Shown: positions 36,595-45,678, counted from the first letter of the stretch. The stretch: DNA of 64,000 nucleotides from AWTP1-13 sp963840075 (GCA_963840075.1 CAWIXS010000012.1:62001-126000), one strand, 5' to 3'. A program made the numbers and translations. The notes: generated by a model not told the origin, from the sequence alone.

Positions 36595-36987
36595 ATGCTC
36601 AAGGGAAGCTGCCTGTGCGGCGGCATCCGCTTCGAAATCACCGGGCCGGTCGACGGCATCAAGCAATGCCATTGCTCGCTGTGCCGCAAGTCCAGCGGCA
36701 CCGGCTCCATCGCGACGATCCGCGTCCCGGCGGACCAGATGCGATGGATCTCCGGCGAGGATCTCATCAGGACGTTCGCGCGGCCGTCGGGCTATGGCAC
36801 GGCGTTCTGCTCGGTGTGCGGCAGCCCCGCTCCCGATGCCGACAACAGGCGTACGCACTACGGCGTACCGGTCGGCCTGCTCGACGGCGATCCTCCGCTT
36901 CGCGTCGTCGAGCACATCTTCGTCGGCTCCAAGGCGCAGTGGGAGTCGATCCCGCACGACGATGCCCCGCGCTTCGACACCATGTGA
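36595..36987 (+). CDS. GFA (glutathione-dependent formaldehyde-activating-like) domain protein
   Basis: 130 residues from ATG 36595, preceded by CAGGAGGGAC. The zinc cysteines of the Mss4-like GFA fold are present: GSCLCGGIRFEI, CHCSLCRKSSGTGS and FCSVCGSPAP. These bind one structural and one more labile zinc. Family members are mostly of unknown function despite the name. An in-frame start 33 bp upstream exists but lacks this ribosome binding site. Confidence 0.88.
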   Translation: MLKGSCLCGGIRFEITGPVDGIKQCHCSLCRKSSGTGSIATIRVPADQMRWISGEDLIRTFARPSGYGTAFCSVCGSPAPDADNRRTHYGVPVGLLDGDPPLRVVEHIFVGSKAQWESIPHDDAPRFDTM

Positions 36988-37142
36988 GCTCGCGAAGCGC
37001 GGGAAGAATTCCAGTGCGGTCCGGGGCCACGGCTCCCGCCCGTCGCCTTGGTGTCATGCGCGCGCCGCAGCTCGCTTTGCTTGGCGCAATGGCCCGACTT
37101 CCGCTACATCGATTGTTGCGAAAACAACCAGGGGGTAACGCC

Positions 37143-38285
37143 ATGCTGCCGTTGACGGGCGTCAAGGTCGTGGAGCTGGCCAACAACATCGCCGGCCCCT
37201 ATGCGGCCTACATCCTGGCGCTGCTGGGCGCCGATGTGCTGAAGGTCGAGCGCCCCGAGAGCGGCGACGACGCGCGCGGCTGGGGCCCGCCGTTCTGGCG
37301 CGGCACCTCGGCCACCTTCCAGGCCCTCAACGTCAACAAGCGCGGCATCACGCTGGACCTCAAGGACGCCGCCCAGGTCGCCTGGCTCACGGACTACGTG
37401 AAGGGCTGCGATGTGCTGGTGCACAATCTGCGCCCCGGCGTGATGGGCGGGCTCGGCCTCGGCAGCGAGGCACTGCGCGCCGTCAACGACCGGCTCGTCT
37501 ACTGCTCCATCTCCGCGTTCGGTCCCACGGGGCCGATGCAGCGCCATCCGGGCTACGAGCCGATGGTGCAGGCGTTCTCCGGCCTCTTCTCCATCAACGG
37601 CTATCCGGATAGGCCGGGCGTGCGCATCGGCACCTCGGTGCTCGACCTCGGATCGGCGGTGTGGGCGGCGCTGGGGTGCATCGCCGGGCTCCTGCAGCGC
37701 ACGCAGACCGGCAAGGGCTGCGTGGTCGACGCCTCGCTCTACGAGACGGCGCTGGGCCTCCTCACCGTGCACTTCGCCCGCTTCCAGACGAGCGGCAAGC
37801 TGCCCGAGCGGCATCCGAGCGGCAGCGAGTCCGTGGTGATCTTCCAGGCCTTCGACACGGCGGACGGCCAGATCATCGTCGCCGCCGCCAACGACCGGCT
37901 GTTCGTCAAGCTCGCGGGCGTGCTCGGCCATCCCGAGTGGGCGCAGGATGTCCGCTTCAAGACCAACGCCGACCGGGTCGCCCACAAGGGCGTGCTGCTC
38001 CCCGCGGTGGCCGAGATCATGCGCTCGCGCACCACCGCGGAATGGGTGGAGCGGCTCGATGCGGTCGCGGTACCGAGCGCGGCGATCAACGACATCTCCG
38101 TCATGAAGGCGCACCCGCAGACGGCGGCGCTCGCAATGGTGCAGCCGGTGCCCGAGGTGGAGCTGGACCTGATGAGCCTGCCCTTGTCCTTCGACGGCAG
38201 CCGCCCGGCGATCCGCACCCGCGCGCCCAAGCTGGGCGAGCACAATGGGGAGGTGCGCGGCTCGCCGGGCTCCAAGAATGCCTGA
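37143..38285 (+). CDS. CaiB/BaiF family CoA-transferase
   Basis: Class III CoA-transferase, which moves CoA between carboxylic acids. 380 residues from ATG 37143. LTGVKVVELANNIAGPYAAY and LLGADVLKVERPESGDDARG begin the interlocked-ring fold; KRGITLDLKD, NLRPGVMGGLGLG and SISAFGPTGP follow; GTSVLDLGSAVWAALG holds the catalytic Asp. The acyl substrate cannot be told. The MetE-like gene follows 144 bp later on the same strand. Confidence 0.92.
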   Translation: MLPLTGVKVVELANNIAGPYAAYILALLGADVLKVERPESGDDARGWGPPFWRGTSATFQALNVNKRGITLDLKDAAQVAWLTDYVKGCDVLVHNLRPGVMGGLGLGSEALRAVNDRLVYCSISAFGPTGPMQRHPGYEPMVQAFSGLFSINGYPDRPGVRIGTSVLDLGSAVWAALGCIAGLLQRTQTGKGCVVDASLYETALGLLTVHFARFQTSGKLPERHPSGSESVVIFQAFDTADGQIIVAAANDRLFVKLAGVLGHPEWAQDVRFKTNADRVAHKGVLLPAVAEIMRSRTTAEWVERLDAVAVPSAAINDISVMKAHPQTAALAMVQPVPEVELDLMSLPLSFDGSRPAIRTRAPKLGEHNGEVRGSPGSKNA

Positions 38286-38429
38286 GGCAGTAGGCAGTAG
38301 CGCTCCTTATTGCCGGCGGGTATTTCTCGGGCCCGCGGGTCTGCACTGGACCAGGCCCGGCAGCCGGGTAACACTGGGCAGCGCTCGGCGGCCCCGGACA
38401 ACGCCGGTCTCACGCAGGAGGGAGGACGC

Positions 38430-39584
38430 ATGCCCAGGATCGCCCGTGCCGACGTGGTCGGCAGCCTGTTGCGGCCGGCCTATCTCCTGGAGGCGCGCAA
38501 CGCCTGGCGCGAGGGAAAGCTGGGCGACGCCGAGATGCGCGCCGTCGAGGACCGCGCCGTCGGCGAGGCCATTGCATTGCAGGAAGGCGCCGGCATCGAC
38601 GCCGTCAACGACGGCGAGTACCGCCGCAGCAATTTCATGGCCACCATGGGCGTGCGCGACGCCCGCGACGCCGCCCTCTCCGGCTTCGAGACGGTCACCA
38701 CCCACGCCAACTGGCTGCGGCTGTGGCGCAACCCGGACGGCTCGGACGGCGGCCTCGTCAAGACCGAGACCGGCCCCAGAGCCCTGGTCGTCGGCAAGAT
38801 CGCCCCCCGGCGCGACGTGGCGGCGGCCGAGCTCCCGTTTCTTGCGTCACACCTGAAGAAGGGCCGGGCGAAGCTCACCTACCCCGCGCCCAGCATGCAC
38901 CGCATCGCCTGGGAGCCCGAGCATTCCAGCGCCGCCTATCCCACGGCGCGCGAGTTCCTGCTCGCTGTGCGCGACCATGTGCGCGCCGTGGTCGAGCAGC
39001 TGATCTCCCTCGGCTGCGACTACATCCAGCTCGATGCGCCCAACTATTCCCAATGGCACATCGACCCGCGCACGCGCGCCGCGTTCGCCTCCTGGGGGCG
39101 CGACCTCGACCAGGAGCTCGCCGAGGATGCCGAGATCGACAACTCGGTGTTCGAAGGAATTACCGGGATTACCCGCGCCATCCACCTCTGCCGCGGCAAC
39201 GCGCCCGGCGGGCGCTGGCTCGCCGACGGCGGCTACGGGCCGATCGCCGCCGAGCTGTTCCCGCGGCTCACCAACTACGACACGCTGCTGCTCGAGTACG
39301 ACACTCCGCGCGCCGGCGGCTTCGCACCGCTGGCGCACGTGCGGCCCGACACCACCGTGGTCCTGGGCCTCATCACCACCAAGAGCGGCACGCTGGAGGA
39401 CGCAGCGGCCGTGGAGGCCCGCATCCGGGAGGCGGCGCGCAGCGTGCCGCTCGAGCGGCTGGCGCTGAGCCCGCAATGCGGCTTCGCCTCGGGCGACTAC
39501 GCCACCACCATGACCCACGCCGAGCAGGCGGCCAAGCTGCGCCTCGTCGGTGGGGTGGCGGCGAAGGTCTGGCCCAACGGCTGA
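38430..39584 (+). CDS. cobalamin-independent methionine synthase-like protein (MetE C-terminal domain)
   Basis: 384 residues with only the catalytic barrel of MetE, as in the many single-domain MetE homologues. VVGSLLRPAYLLEAR opens the fold. The zinc ligands are visible: His and Cys in AIHLCRGNAPGG, Glu in TLLLEYDTPRAG and Cys in LALSPQCGFASGD. The N-terminal folate-binding half of true MetE is missing, so the methyl donor is probably not the triglutamate folate. Strong ribosome binding site (GGAGGGAGGA) before ATG 38430. Context suggests catabolism rather than methionine synthesis. Confidence 0.87.
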   Translation: MPRIARADVVGSLLRPAYLLEARNAWREGKLGDAEMRAVEDRAVGEAIALQEGAGIDAVNDGEYRRSNFMATMGVRDARDAALSGFETVTTHANWLRLWRNPDGSDGGLVKTETGPRALVVGKIAPRRDVAAAELPFLASHLKKGRAKLTYPAPSMHRIAWEPEHSSAAYPTAREFLLAVRDHVRAVVEQLISLGCDYIQLDAPNYSQWHIDPRTRAAFASWGRDLDQELAEDAEIDNSVFEGITGITRAIHLCRGNAPGGRWLADGGYGPIAAELFPRLTNYDTLLLEYDTPRAGGFAPLAHVRPDTTVVLGLITTKSGTLEDAAAVEARIREAARSVPLERLALSPQCGFASGDYATTMTHAEQAAKLRLVGGVAAKVWPNG

Positions 39585-39606
39585 GACGAGCCTCGGGCGA
39601 CGGCGC

Positions 39607-40281
39607 CTACTTGCCGTTCTTGCCCTTGGCGGCCGGCTTCGAGGCCGCCACGGTCTCGGTGGTGGGGCAGTGGCGCTCGATGTAGCGGTTGATGCTCTTG
39701 ATCATCTGCCGGTGGAACAGGCCCAGGCTGTCGGCCAGCTGGGCCGCGGTCTGCACCGTGAAGGTGATGGACGACGGGCCGTCGACGCTCTTCAGGTTGA
39801 CCCAGATCTTGTCGGCCCGCCCGTTCCTGAACACGATCTTCGGGGCGAGCACCGCCGTCACCTTCTGCAGCTTGCCGTCCTGCTCCACCACGCAGTTGGC
39901 GGTGTGCGGCGCGAGACGGTAGGTGCCTTTCCCCTCGTCCATCGCCGCGATCAGCTTCTCCCGGCTGAGGTTGAGGTCGACCGAGCAGCGCGCATCGCCG
40001 AAGCCCCAGCTGAGCTTGGCGCTGTCCGCCTCCTTGATCTTGGATTTCGCCCAGGTCTTGGTGATGGCGCACCTGAGATCGCCGCCGTTGGGGTTCTTCT
40101 GCAGCAGGATGGAGCACAACCGCCTGTCGCAGGCCGCGATCGCGGCCTGCTCGCCGCGCTCCTCGTCCAGGGCGATCGCAGCGGGCGCCAGGGTGAGCAC
40201 GCCCGCCAGGGCCGCCAAGGCCAACACCGGGCCCAACGCCAGGAGCAATGCGAGGCCGGATCGGTTCGTCATGATCGGCAT
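39607..40281 (-). CDS. hypothetical exported protein
   Basis: 224 residues. The N-terminus (MTNRSGLALLLALGPVLALA, then LAGVLTLAPAAIALDEE) is a signal peptide, cut probably near AIA-LDEE. The mature protein has five cysteines (IAACDRRLCSIL, LRCAITK, ARCSVDLN, ANCVVEQ, RHCPTTE) and a lysine-rich C-terminus (AAKGKNGK). I do not recognise the family. Converges with the MetE-like gene, 22 bp apart. Start could be ATG 40281 or 40269. Confidence 0.65.
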   Translation of the reverse strand: MPIMTNRSGLALLLALGPVLALAALAGVLTLAPAAIALDEERGEQAAIAACDRRLCSILLQKNPNGGDLRCAITKTWAKSKIKEADSAKLSWGFGDARCSVDLNLSREKLIAAMDEGKGTYRLAPHTANCVVEQDGKLQKVTAVLAPKIVFRNGRADKIWVNLKSVDGPSSITFTVQTAAQLADSLGLFHRQMIKSINRYIERHCPTTETVAASKPAAKGKNGK

Positions 40282-40452
40282 CTCTCCGAGCTGGTTGCCA
40301 TCCGGCCGGCAGCGCCGAGCCTCGTCCAGCCGGATGAGCCGGGCATGGGATGACGGATCTGGGACGAGAGTGAGGCAACGCAGGGGCCTGATCCAACCGC
40401 TTCCACCGATTGTGATTGATCGCGTAAGTCGGAGAGGGGTCCGACCCCTAGA

Positions 40453-40836
40453 TCACGCGCCCTTCTCAAGGTCGGCGAACACTTTGCGGGCGATGCGGAA
40501 GCATTCCACGCCCACCGGCACGCCGGCATAGATGGCGATCTGGTGGATGATGGCTTGGATCTCGTCCTTGCTGACGCCGTTGCGCAGGGCGCCCTTCAGG
40601 TGCAGCTCCCATTCGTGCATGCGGTTGAGGCAGGCGAGCATGACGAGGTTGAGCATGGAGCGGGTCTTCTTGGGCAGCCGCTCGTCGCTCCAGATCAGGC
40701 CCCAGCAGTACTCGTTGAGGATCTCCTGGAACGGCCCGTTGAAGGCATCGGCCGAGGCCAGCGAATTGTTGACGTACTCCTCGCCCAGCACCTCCTTGCG
40801 GTTGGCGAGCCCCTTGTCGCGAAGCGCCTGATCCAT
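40453..40836 (-). CDS. carboxymuconolactone decarboxylase family protein (PcaC-like)
   Basis: 127 residues, the length of gamma-carboxymuconolactone decarboxylase (PcaC) of the beta-ketoadipate pathway: FQEILNEYCWGLIWSDERLP, RSMLNLVMLACLNRMHEWEL and IQAIIHQIAIYAGVPVGVEC are the usual all-alpha motifs. There is no CxxC peroxidatic pair as in AhpD. No other beta-ketoadipate genes are nearby, so the exact substrate is open. A palindromic element half (AGGGGTCCGACCCCT, 40436-40450) lies 2 bp after its stop. Confidence 0.85.
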   Translation of the reverse strand: MDQALRDKGLANRKEVLGEEYVNNSLASADAFNGPFQEILNEYCWGLIWSDERLPKKTRSMLNLVMLACLNRMHEWELHLKGALRNGVSKDEIQAIIHQIAIYAGVPVGVECFRIARKVFADLEKGA

Positions 40837-41103
40837 GGGTGTGTCTCTCCCTCGTGGTTGGAAAGCGGGTCGCGTGATCTTTGGCAGCCTTCGCCAGGGG
40901 GCTCAAGCGGGGTGGGAGCGGGGCTGCCGGGCGCTGGCGTAAATGCGCTTTCGCTATGTCCGGCCGCGCGCCACAAGCGCCGCCGGGTCAGGGTGAGGGG
41001 CAGCCACAAGAGAACCCTGTCCGCGGGGAGCCTCCAATCATGCTTGCCGCGCTCGGTGCGTTCATCGAGGCCGCGCTGATAGGCCACAGCCCTTGGCTGC
41101 CCC

Positions 41104-41226
41104 TCACCCCCGCGCGATGCAAGAGCAAAGAGAGCCGGCCGTGAGCCCCAGCGTGCCCTCGTAGAAGCTGCGCGCCCGCGCCACGTCGGTGACGGGATGC
41201 ATGGTGAAAGCCACCTTCTCGAGCAT
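41104..41226 (-). pseudogene. N-terminal stub of a VOC (glyoxalase-like) protein
   Basis: 40 codons reading MLEKVAFTMHPVTDVARARS, FYEGTLGLTAGS, then a few unrelated residues and a stop. This is the first beta-alpha-beta unit of a vicinal-oxygen-chelate domain; the normal protein is about 130 residues. Homology is lost after LGL, so the gene is cut. The flanking 40837-41103 and 41227-41511 hold no recognisable gene. Confidence 0.7.
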
Positions 41227-41511
41227 TGCCGGCCCTCCTTCTTTCAGGCGGGTCGATGCCCCCTCGTGACATCAGCCAAGGGGAGACGAACCGCGGGAAA
41301 GCACGGGGAATAGCAGACGTCACCGCGGGATGCCGTCAGGAGCGTCCGGCGCGCCTTGCGACACGGGTCCAGGACGCGCCTGTCACAAGGCCCGGCGGCC
41401 GCTCGCCCGCAAGGCCAAGTCCTGAAATTCATCCCCAAGCAGCAGCGAAGCGCAGGCCCGCGGAGTTGCTATTCTCGACAACGAATCACCCACAACGGGG
41501 AGGGGGACAAG

Positions 41512-41769
41512 ATGAGACAAGCGCTGAAGCCAACAGGCACGAGGCCGGCCCAGCCCTTGCCGCCGATCATGATGGCGGGGTGGCTGGGCGAGCGGCTCAA
41601 GCGAGGCGTCGGGCGTGCGTGGCAGAAGATGAGGGCGCCCATGGTGCGGGCACAGGGCAAGCGGCTGCCGAGTGCGGAGCAGATGGAGGCGCTGCGGGCC
41701 AAGTTCGCGAAGGACGAGCCAAGGAAACAGCAGCCGGCCGAGAACGGCCGCGCGAAGATGCGGGCGTGA
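41512..41769 (+). CDS. small basic hypothetical protein
   Basis: 85 residues from ATG 41512, preceded by GGGGAGGGGGACAAG, a strong ribosome binding site. Rich in Lys, Arg and Gln (AWQKMRAPMVRAQGKRL, LRAKFAKDEPRKQQPAENGR). No membrane segment or known domain. Followed by a hairpin terminator shared with cspA. Unknown function; the binding site and terminator are the main evidence that it is real. Confidence 0.5.
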   Translation: MRQALKPTGTRPAQPLPPIMMAGWLGERLKRGVGRAWQKMRAPMVRAQGKRLPSAEQMEALRAKFAKDEPRKQQPAENGRAKMRA

Positions 41770-41778
41770 ACCAGTAAA

Positions 41779-41806
41779 GCCCCCGACGGTGCGCACCATC
41801 GGGGGC
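41779..41806. terminator. bidirectional hairpin terminator
   Basis: GCCCCCGACGGT, loop GCGC, then ACCATCGGGGGC with one mismatch, between the convergent small-protein gene and cspA. It can serve both. Confidence 0.75.
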
Positions 41807-41837
41807 CACGTTGTGAAGCTGACGAGGACCGCGCGCG

Positions 41838-42050
41838 TCAGGCCGGCTTCAGCTGGCCAGCCTGTTTGCCGCGACCTTTCCTGTCGTCCTCCAGCTCGAA
41901 GCTGACGCGGTCGCCCTCGTTGAGCGAGCGCATGCCGGCCGCCTCGACGGCCGTGGCGTGGACGAAGACGTCCTTGCCGCCCTCGTCCGGAGTGATGAAG
42001 CCGAAGCCCTTCGCCGAGTTGAAGAACTTGACTGTTCCAGTAGTCCGCAT
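41838..42050 (-). CDS. cspA: cold-shock-domain protein
   Basis: 70-residue single-stranded nucleic-acid-binding beta-barrel. MRTTGTVKFFNSAKGFGFIT and DEGGKDVFVHATAVEAAG carry RNP1 (KGFGFI) and RNP2 (VFVHA), then GDRVSFELEDDRKGRGKQAG completes the fold. ATG 42050 is chosen because it gives the standard length. The 270 bp upstream contain no gene and may be a long leader, as in other csp genes. Confidence 0.93.
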   Translation of the reverse strand: MRTTGTVKFFNSAKGFGFITPDEGGKDVFVHATAVEAAGMRSLNEGDRVSFELEDDRKGRGKQAGQLKPA

Positions 42051-42318
42051 GAGATGAGAAGCCTTCTTCGATGTGCGTGAAAAGAGCCGATTGCCGTGGG
42101 CCGCCACGCTTGGCCCAGAGGAGTAGCTCAGATTTGGGGGGAAGCCACGCTGGCCGCTGGCCGGGTGTGCGTCAGACCCGAATTGAGAGTTGCGGCCCAC
42201 CATGGACCGCATCGGCTACCAGCCATATGGGCTGCATCGCTCCGTCGCGCAAGCAGAACCAGCAACGCTGCAGGACAGTGGAGTTAACGCGCGTGGCGCT
42301 GTTCTCGCAACGAGCCAC

Positions 42319-42598
42319 CTAGGCGAGGTCTCCAGTAAGGACCACCACGGTCCCATCGGGCCTGATCGACCCAGCCGCGAATTTCCTTGCGGCTGCGGCC
42401 TCGACGTTCGGCCGCAGTGCCCCGATCAGGTCAAGCAGCGCCTCCCCCCACCCTGCGCCGTCCTTGTGGCGGCCTGGGCGAGCCTCGCGCAATGCCTCAC
42501 CGGCGACTACGCAGGCGATCGGCCTGGCGCCGTTCCTCACCCAGAAGTGAACGCCCTCTGCTCTGGACCCAGGGAGGAATGCTGGATCTGGAGAGCAT
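42319..42598 (-). CDS. DUF1488-like small protein, apparent frameshift
   Basis: Starts at ATG 42598 behind TAGGAGGGACGTG (good ribosome binding site) and reads MLSRSSIPP, then must shift one frame to continue GSRAEGVHFWVRNGARPIAC, VVAGEALREARPG and IRPDGTVVVLTGDLA to the stop. The span of 280 bp is one more than a multiple of three, in agreement with a single-base indel near 42570. The pattern (V.FW...G....C.V..EAL, then .G.I.PDGTV) fits DUF1488, a family of unknown function. Confidence 0.5.
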
Positions 42599-42845
42599 CA
42601 CGTCCCTCCTACGGATCGTCACACTGCGGCGATGACAAGACCCGCATCTCGTCGACCAGCCCAGAGACTGCGTAAGCGACAAGATCGGCGGCACTAAGGC
42701 GCCTGCGCGCCTCCGCCAGGGGGACAGCGGCCGGGTGCGCCCGCTGCTGGCACACCTGCTCCGGTCTGCGTCTGTCAGGTTCCGGAGCATGGCAGACTTT
42801 GCCATGCTTGCGTCGGACCCGCGAAGAGGACGGGGTCGGCCGGAC

Positions 42846-42886
42846 GGGGTCAGCCCCGGCCTGCGCCGGGGCGCAGGGTCTGAGCC
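42846..42886. repeat. palindromic element (structured short form)
   Basis: GGGGTCAGCCCCGGC followed by CTGCGCCGGGGCGCAGGGTC and TGAGCC. It is the reverse-complement type of the element at 56824-56865, with the same inner GC hairpin. The TIR-protein fragment ends exactly at this element. Confidence 0.75.
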
Positions 42887-43310
42887 GCCGTGATGCCGAC
42901 CGCATCGCCCTTGGCGTCCAGCAGCCGGCGCTTCAGGCCATCGAGCTCGACGGGCATCGCGGCCGGCCGGCGACTCCGGCGCCATCATCGGCACGCGCTT
43001 GACCCGGCTCAAGTCCGCAAGGATGTGCTGCAGGGTGAGCCGATGCTCGGGGATGTCGAGATCGGTGAGCTGGCCGCTCCAGCGCGGCAGCGCGTTGAGG
43101 TCGCTGAGCCAATCCTCGAGTCCCGGGCCCTTGATCGGCAGGAAGGTCTTGCCCTCCTGGCGCGCCAGCCGGATCTCGCGCCGCACCACCGGGCTCGCCA
43201 GCGCCTGCGGCGTGACCACCAGGATGAAATGCTGCAGCGCCTTGGATTTCAGCGCTCCCTCGATCTGGCTCCACCAGTCGCGCCCGCCACTCGGCAGCTC
43301 TCGAAGCGAA
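42887..43310 (-). pseudogene. fragment of a TIR-domain NTPase (STAND-like) protein
   Basis: Reads RELPSGGRDWWSQIEGALKS, HFILVVTPQALASPVVRREI, RLARQEGKTFLPIKGPGLED and LQHILADLSRVKRVPMMAP, the second half of a bacterial TIR domain and its linker, then after a frameshift VELDGLKRRLLDAKGDAVGI, the lead into a P-loop NTPase (usually followed by GxGGxGKTTLA). The P-loop itself is gone: a palindromic element begins there. The N-terminal TIR strand and helix are also missing. Intact relatives are defence or signalling proteins; this remnant is not functional. Confidence 0.75.
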
Positions 43311-43452
43311 CGCGACGCGAAAACCAGCGCTGGCGGCAGAGGCGTGCCATTGGCGGCGGCAGGTCCCGGAGCCGGGCTGAGAGCACTTCCCTTTTGATCT
43401 CGCTATTGAGTACATGTCATGGAGGGCGCCGAACCCAACCGGGAGACGGCGG

Positions 43453-44286
43453 ATGCGAACGGTGACGCTGAAATCGGGCGACAAGGTCCCCGTGCTGGGG
43501 CTGGGGACCTGGCGCATGGGCGAGCGCAAGTCGGAGCGCGCGGCGGAGGTGGCGGCCATCAGACTGGGGCTCGATCTCGGCATCCGGCTCGTCGACACCG
43601 CCGAGATGTACGGCGACGGCGGCGCCGAGGAGATGCTGTCCGAGGCGCTGGCCGGCCGCCGCGATGAGGTCTTCCTCGTGAGCAAGGTCTATCCGCACAA
43701 CGCCTCGCGCACGGGCGTCATCGCCGCCTGCGAGCGCAGCCTGAGGCGGCTCGGGACCGACCGGCTCGACCTCTACCTCCTGCACTGGCCGGGCTCCGTG
43801 CCGCTCTCCGGGACGGTGGAGGGCTTCGAGTCGCTCAGACAGGACGGCAAAATCCGGCAATGGGGCGTCAGCAACTTCGATGCCGCCGGCATGGACGAGG
43901 TGGCGGGCGTCAAGAACGGCGGCAACTGCGCGTCCGACCAGGTGCTCTACCACCTGGGCTCGCGCGGCGCGGAATGGCAGCTCATCGAGCAATGCCGTAA
44001 GGACAAGATCATGGTGATGGCCTACTCGCCGCTCGGCCAGGGGCCCTTGCTGCGCAAGCCGGCGCTGGGCAAGGTCGCGGTGAGGCACGGCGTCGATCCG
44101 GCGGCGGTGGCGCTGGCCTGGGTGCTGCGCCGGCCCGGCGTCATCGCCATCCCCAAGGCGGTGAAGCCCGAGCACGTGCGCGCCAACATGAAGGCGCTCG
44201 ACGTGAAGCTGGACGCCGAGGACCTGGCTGCGCTCGACGCCGCCTTGCCGCCGCCGAAGCGCGCGACGCCGCTGGATATGACGTAG
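43453..44286 (+). CDS. aldo/keto reductase
   Basis: NADPH-dependent carbonyl reductase of the TIM-barrel superfamily. 277 residues from ATG 43453. LGLGTWRMGERKSERAAEVA and RLVDTAEMYGDGGAEEMLSE give the catalytic Asp and Tyr; FLVSKVYPHNASR the Lys; LYLLHWPGSVPLS the His. Cofactor motifs are AYSPLGQGPLL and GVIAIPKAVKPEHVRANM. Complete. A pair of palindromic elements separates it from the Gfo/Idh gene. Confidence 0.92.
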   Translation: MRTVTLKSGDKVPVLGLGTWRMGERKSERAAEVAAIRLGLDLGIRLVDTAEMYGDGGAEEMLSEALAGRRDEVFLVSKVYPHNASRTGVIAACERSLRRLGTDRLDLYLLHWPGSVPLSGTVEGFESLRQDGKIRQWGVSNFDAAGMDEVAGVKNGGNCASDQVLYHLGSRGAEWQLIEQCRKDKIMVMAYSPLGQGPLLRKPALGKVAVRHGVDPAAVALAWVLRRPGVIAIPKAVKPEHVRANMKALDVKLDAEDLAALDAALPPPKRATPLDMT

Positions 44287-44413
44287 GGGTCAGAACAGGG
44301 GTCAGCCCCCGCGCGTCGACCGTCTCGATGCATCACTGAAGCTGGAGGCGCGGGGTCTGACCCCGTTTCCGACAAGACATCAACGTTGGATGCGAGGGGT
44401 CTGACCCCTCTGG
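44285..44413. repeat. cluster of long-form palindromic elements
   Basis: Begins at the aldo/keto reductase stop with AGGGGTCAGAACAGGGGTCA, then arms CAGGGGTCAGCCCCCGCGC / GCGCGGGGTCTGACCCCGT around a 33-bp centre, then a further arm TGCGAGGGGTCTGACCCCT at 44391-44409. It fills the entire spacer to the Gfo/Idh start and looks like one full element plus half of another. Confidence 0.85.
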
Positions 44414-44419
44414 ACACCG

Positions 44420-45424
44420 ATGATCAAAGCCGCCATCGCAGGACTGGGCTGGTGGGGCCAGCACGTGGTGCGGCGCCTCGCCGGCTCGGAGCAGCTGAAG
44501 CTCGTCGAGGCGGTGGAGACGAACCCCGCCCGCGCGCCGTTCGCGGCCGAGCACGGCCTCGCCTTCGTGGGCGACCTCGCCGAGGCGCTGGCCGATCCCG
44601 GCATCGACGCCGTCATTCTGTGTACACCTCATGCGCTGCACACCGGGCAGGTGCTGGCCTGCGCGGCGGCCAGGAAGCACGTGTTCTGCGAGAAGCCGCT
44701 GGCCCTGACGCGCGCCGACGCCGAGCGCTCCGTCGCCGCCTGCAACGCCGCCGGCGTGACGCTCGGCATCGGCCACGAGCGCCGCTGGGAGCCGGCCATC
44801 GTCGAGGTGCGCCGCCTCCTGCGCGAGGGCGTGCTCGGCACCGTCATGCACGTTGAGGCCAATTTCAACCACGACAAGCTCGCCAACGTCCCGGCCGGCG
44901 ACTGGCGCACCTCGCCCAGGGACGCCCCGGCGGCCGGCATGACCGCCATGGGCATCCACCTGAGCGACCTGTTCGTGGAGCTGCTTGGGCCGGCGCGCGA
45001 GGCGTTCGCGGCCACCGCCTCGCGCGTCGCCTATCCCGAGACCGGCGACGTGGTCTCCGCGCTCATCCGCTTCGAGAGCGGCGCCACCGGCTATCTCAAC
45101 GCCATCCTCGTCACCCCGCACTACCTCTGCCTCACCGTGTTCGGCTCGCAGGCCTGGGTGGAGGTGCGCAATGCAACGCATCCGGACACTCCGGGTCCGT
45201 CCACCCTCACCCTGCAGCATCGCGACGGCCGGCGCGAGGAGCGCACCTACGCGTGGGTCGACACCGTGCGCGCCAACCTCCAAGCCTTCGCCAGGGCCAT
45301 CGAGGGCGGGGAGCCCTATCCCTTCACCGACGCGCAGCGGATCGGCAACATCGCGGTCCTGGAGGCCATCTGCCGCTCGGCCGCGGACAACGCACCGGTG
45401 CAGATCGCCCCTGCCGCTCGGTGA
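44420..45424 (+). CDS. Gfo/Idh/MocA family NAD(P)-dependent oxidoreductase
   Basis: 334 residues. The Rossmann N-terminus is MIKAAIAGLGWWGQHVVRRL with GxGxxG; VILCTPHALHTGQVLACAAA, HVFCEKPLALTRADAERSVA (EKP catalytic Lys) and GIGHERRWEPAIVEVRRLLR are family motifs. The C-terminal beta-sheet domain (VMHVEANFNHDKL, MGIHLSDLFVELLG) binds the substrate, often a sugar or inositol. Substrate unknown. Complete; a Rieske-protein remnant begins at its stop codon. Confidence 0.92.
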   Translation: MIKAAIAGLGWWGQHVVRRLAGSEQLKLVEAVETNPARAPFAAEHGLAFVGDLAEALADPGIDAVILCTPHALHTGQVLACAAARKHVFCEKPLALTRADAERSVAACNAAGVTLGIGHERRWEPAIVEVRRLLREGVLGTVMHVEANFNHDKLANVPAGDWRTSPRDAPAAGMTAMGIHLSDLFVELLGPAREAFAATASRVAYPETGDVVSALIRFESGATGYLNAILVTPHYLCLTVFGSQAWVEVRNATHPDTPGPSTLTLQHRDGRREERTYAWVDTVRANLQAFARAIEGGEPYPFTDAQRIGNIAVLEAICRSAADNAPVQIAPAAR

Positions 45425-45678
45425 GGCGAATCCGCCGCCTGCAGCGTGGCAAGCACGGCGCGCCTTTCGAGTTCGGCACCGGCATGTGCATCGAGGGGCC
45501 CTGCAAGGGCCGCGCGCTACAGCCCGTCGCCCGCAGCGTCATTGACGGCGACATCTGCGTCGCCGGCTTGACGCTGGTCGCGGAGGAGGAAATACCGAAC
45601 ACGGCTGCGTTCAACCCGAAGTCCCGCTTTTCTCCCAGCCCCTGCTCCGAAGGTAGCCGACCACGACTCGCGGATTGA
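45424..45678 (+). pseudogene. C-terminal remnant of a Rieske [2Fe-2S] protein
   Basis: From the end of the Gfo/Idh gene the frame reads GKHGAPFEFGTGMCIEGPCK, GRALQPVARSVIDGDICVAG, matching the second half of a Rieske ferredoxin, where C..HGA.F.. and G.C..GPC.G..L surround the cluster. The first cluster motif is missing and the Cys before HGA has been replaced by Lys. After about 45580 it degenerates. A cut gene with an abrupt 5' border. Confidence 0.7.

Noticed and set aside
41226..41777. Longer plus-strand frame overlapping the small basic protein
   Set aside because: It lacks a ribosome binding site and any recognisable domain; the ATG at 41512 in another frame has a strong one.
42110..42145. 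GAGGAGTAGCTCAGATTTGGG resembling the start of a tRNA
   Set aside because: No anticodon or T-arm follows that can close a cloverleaf.
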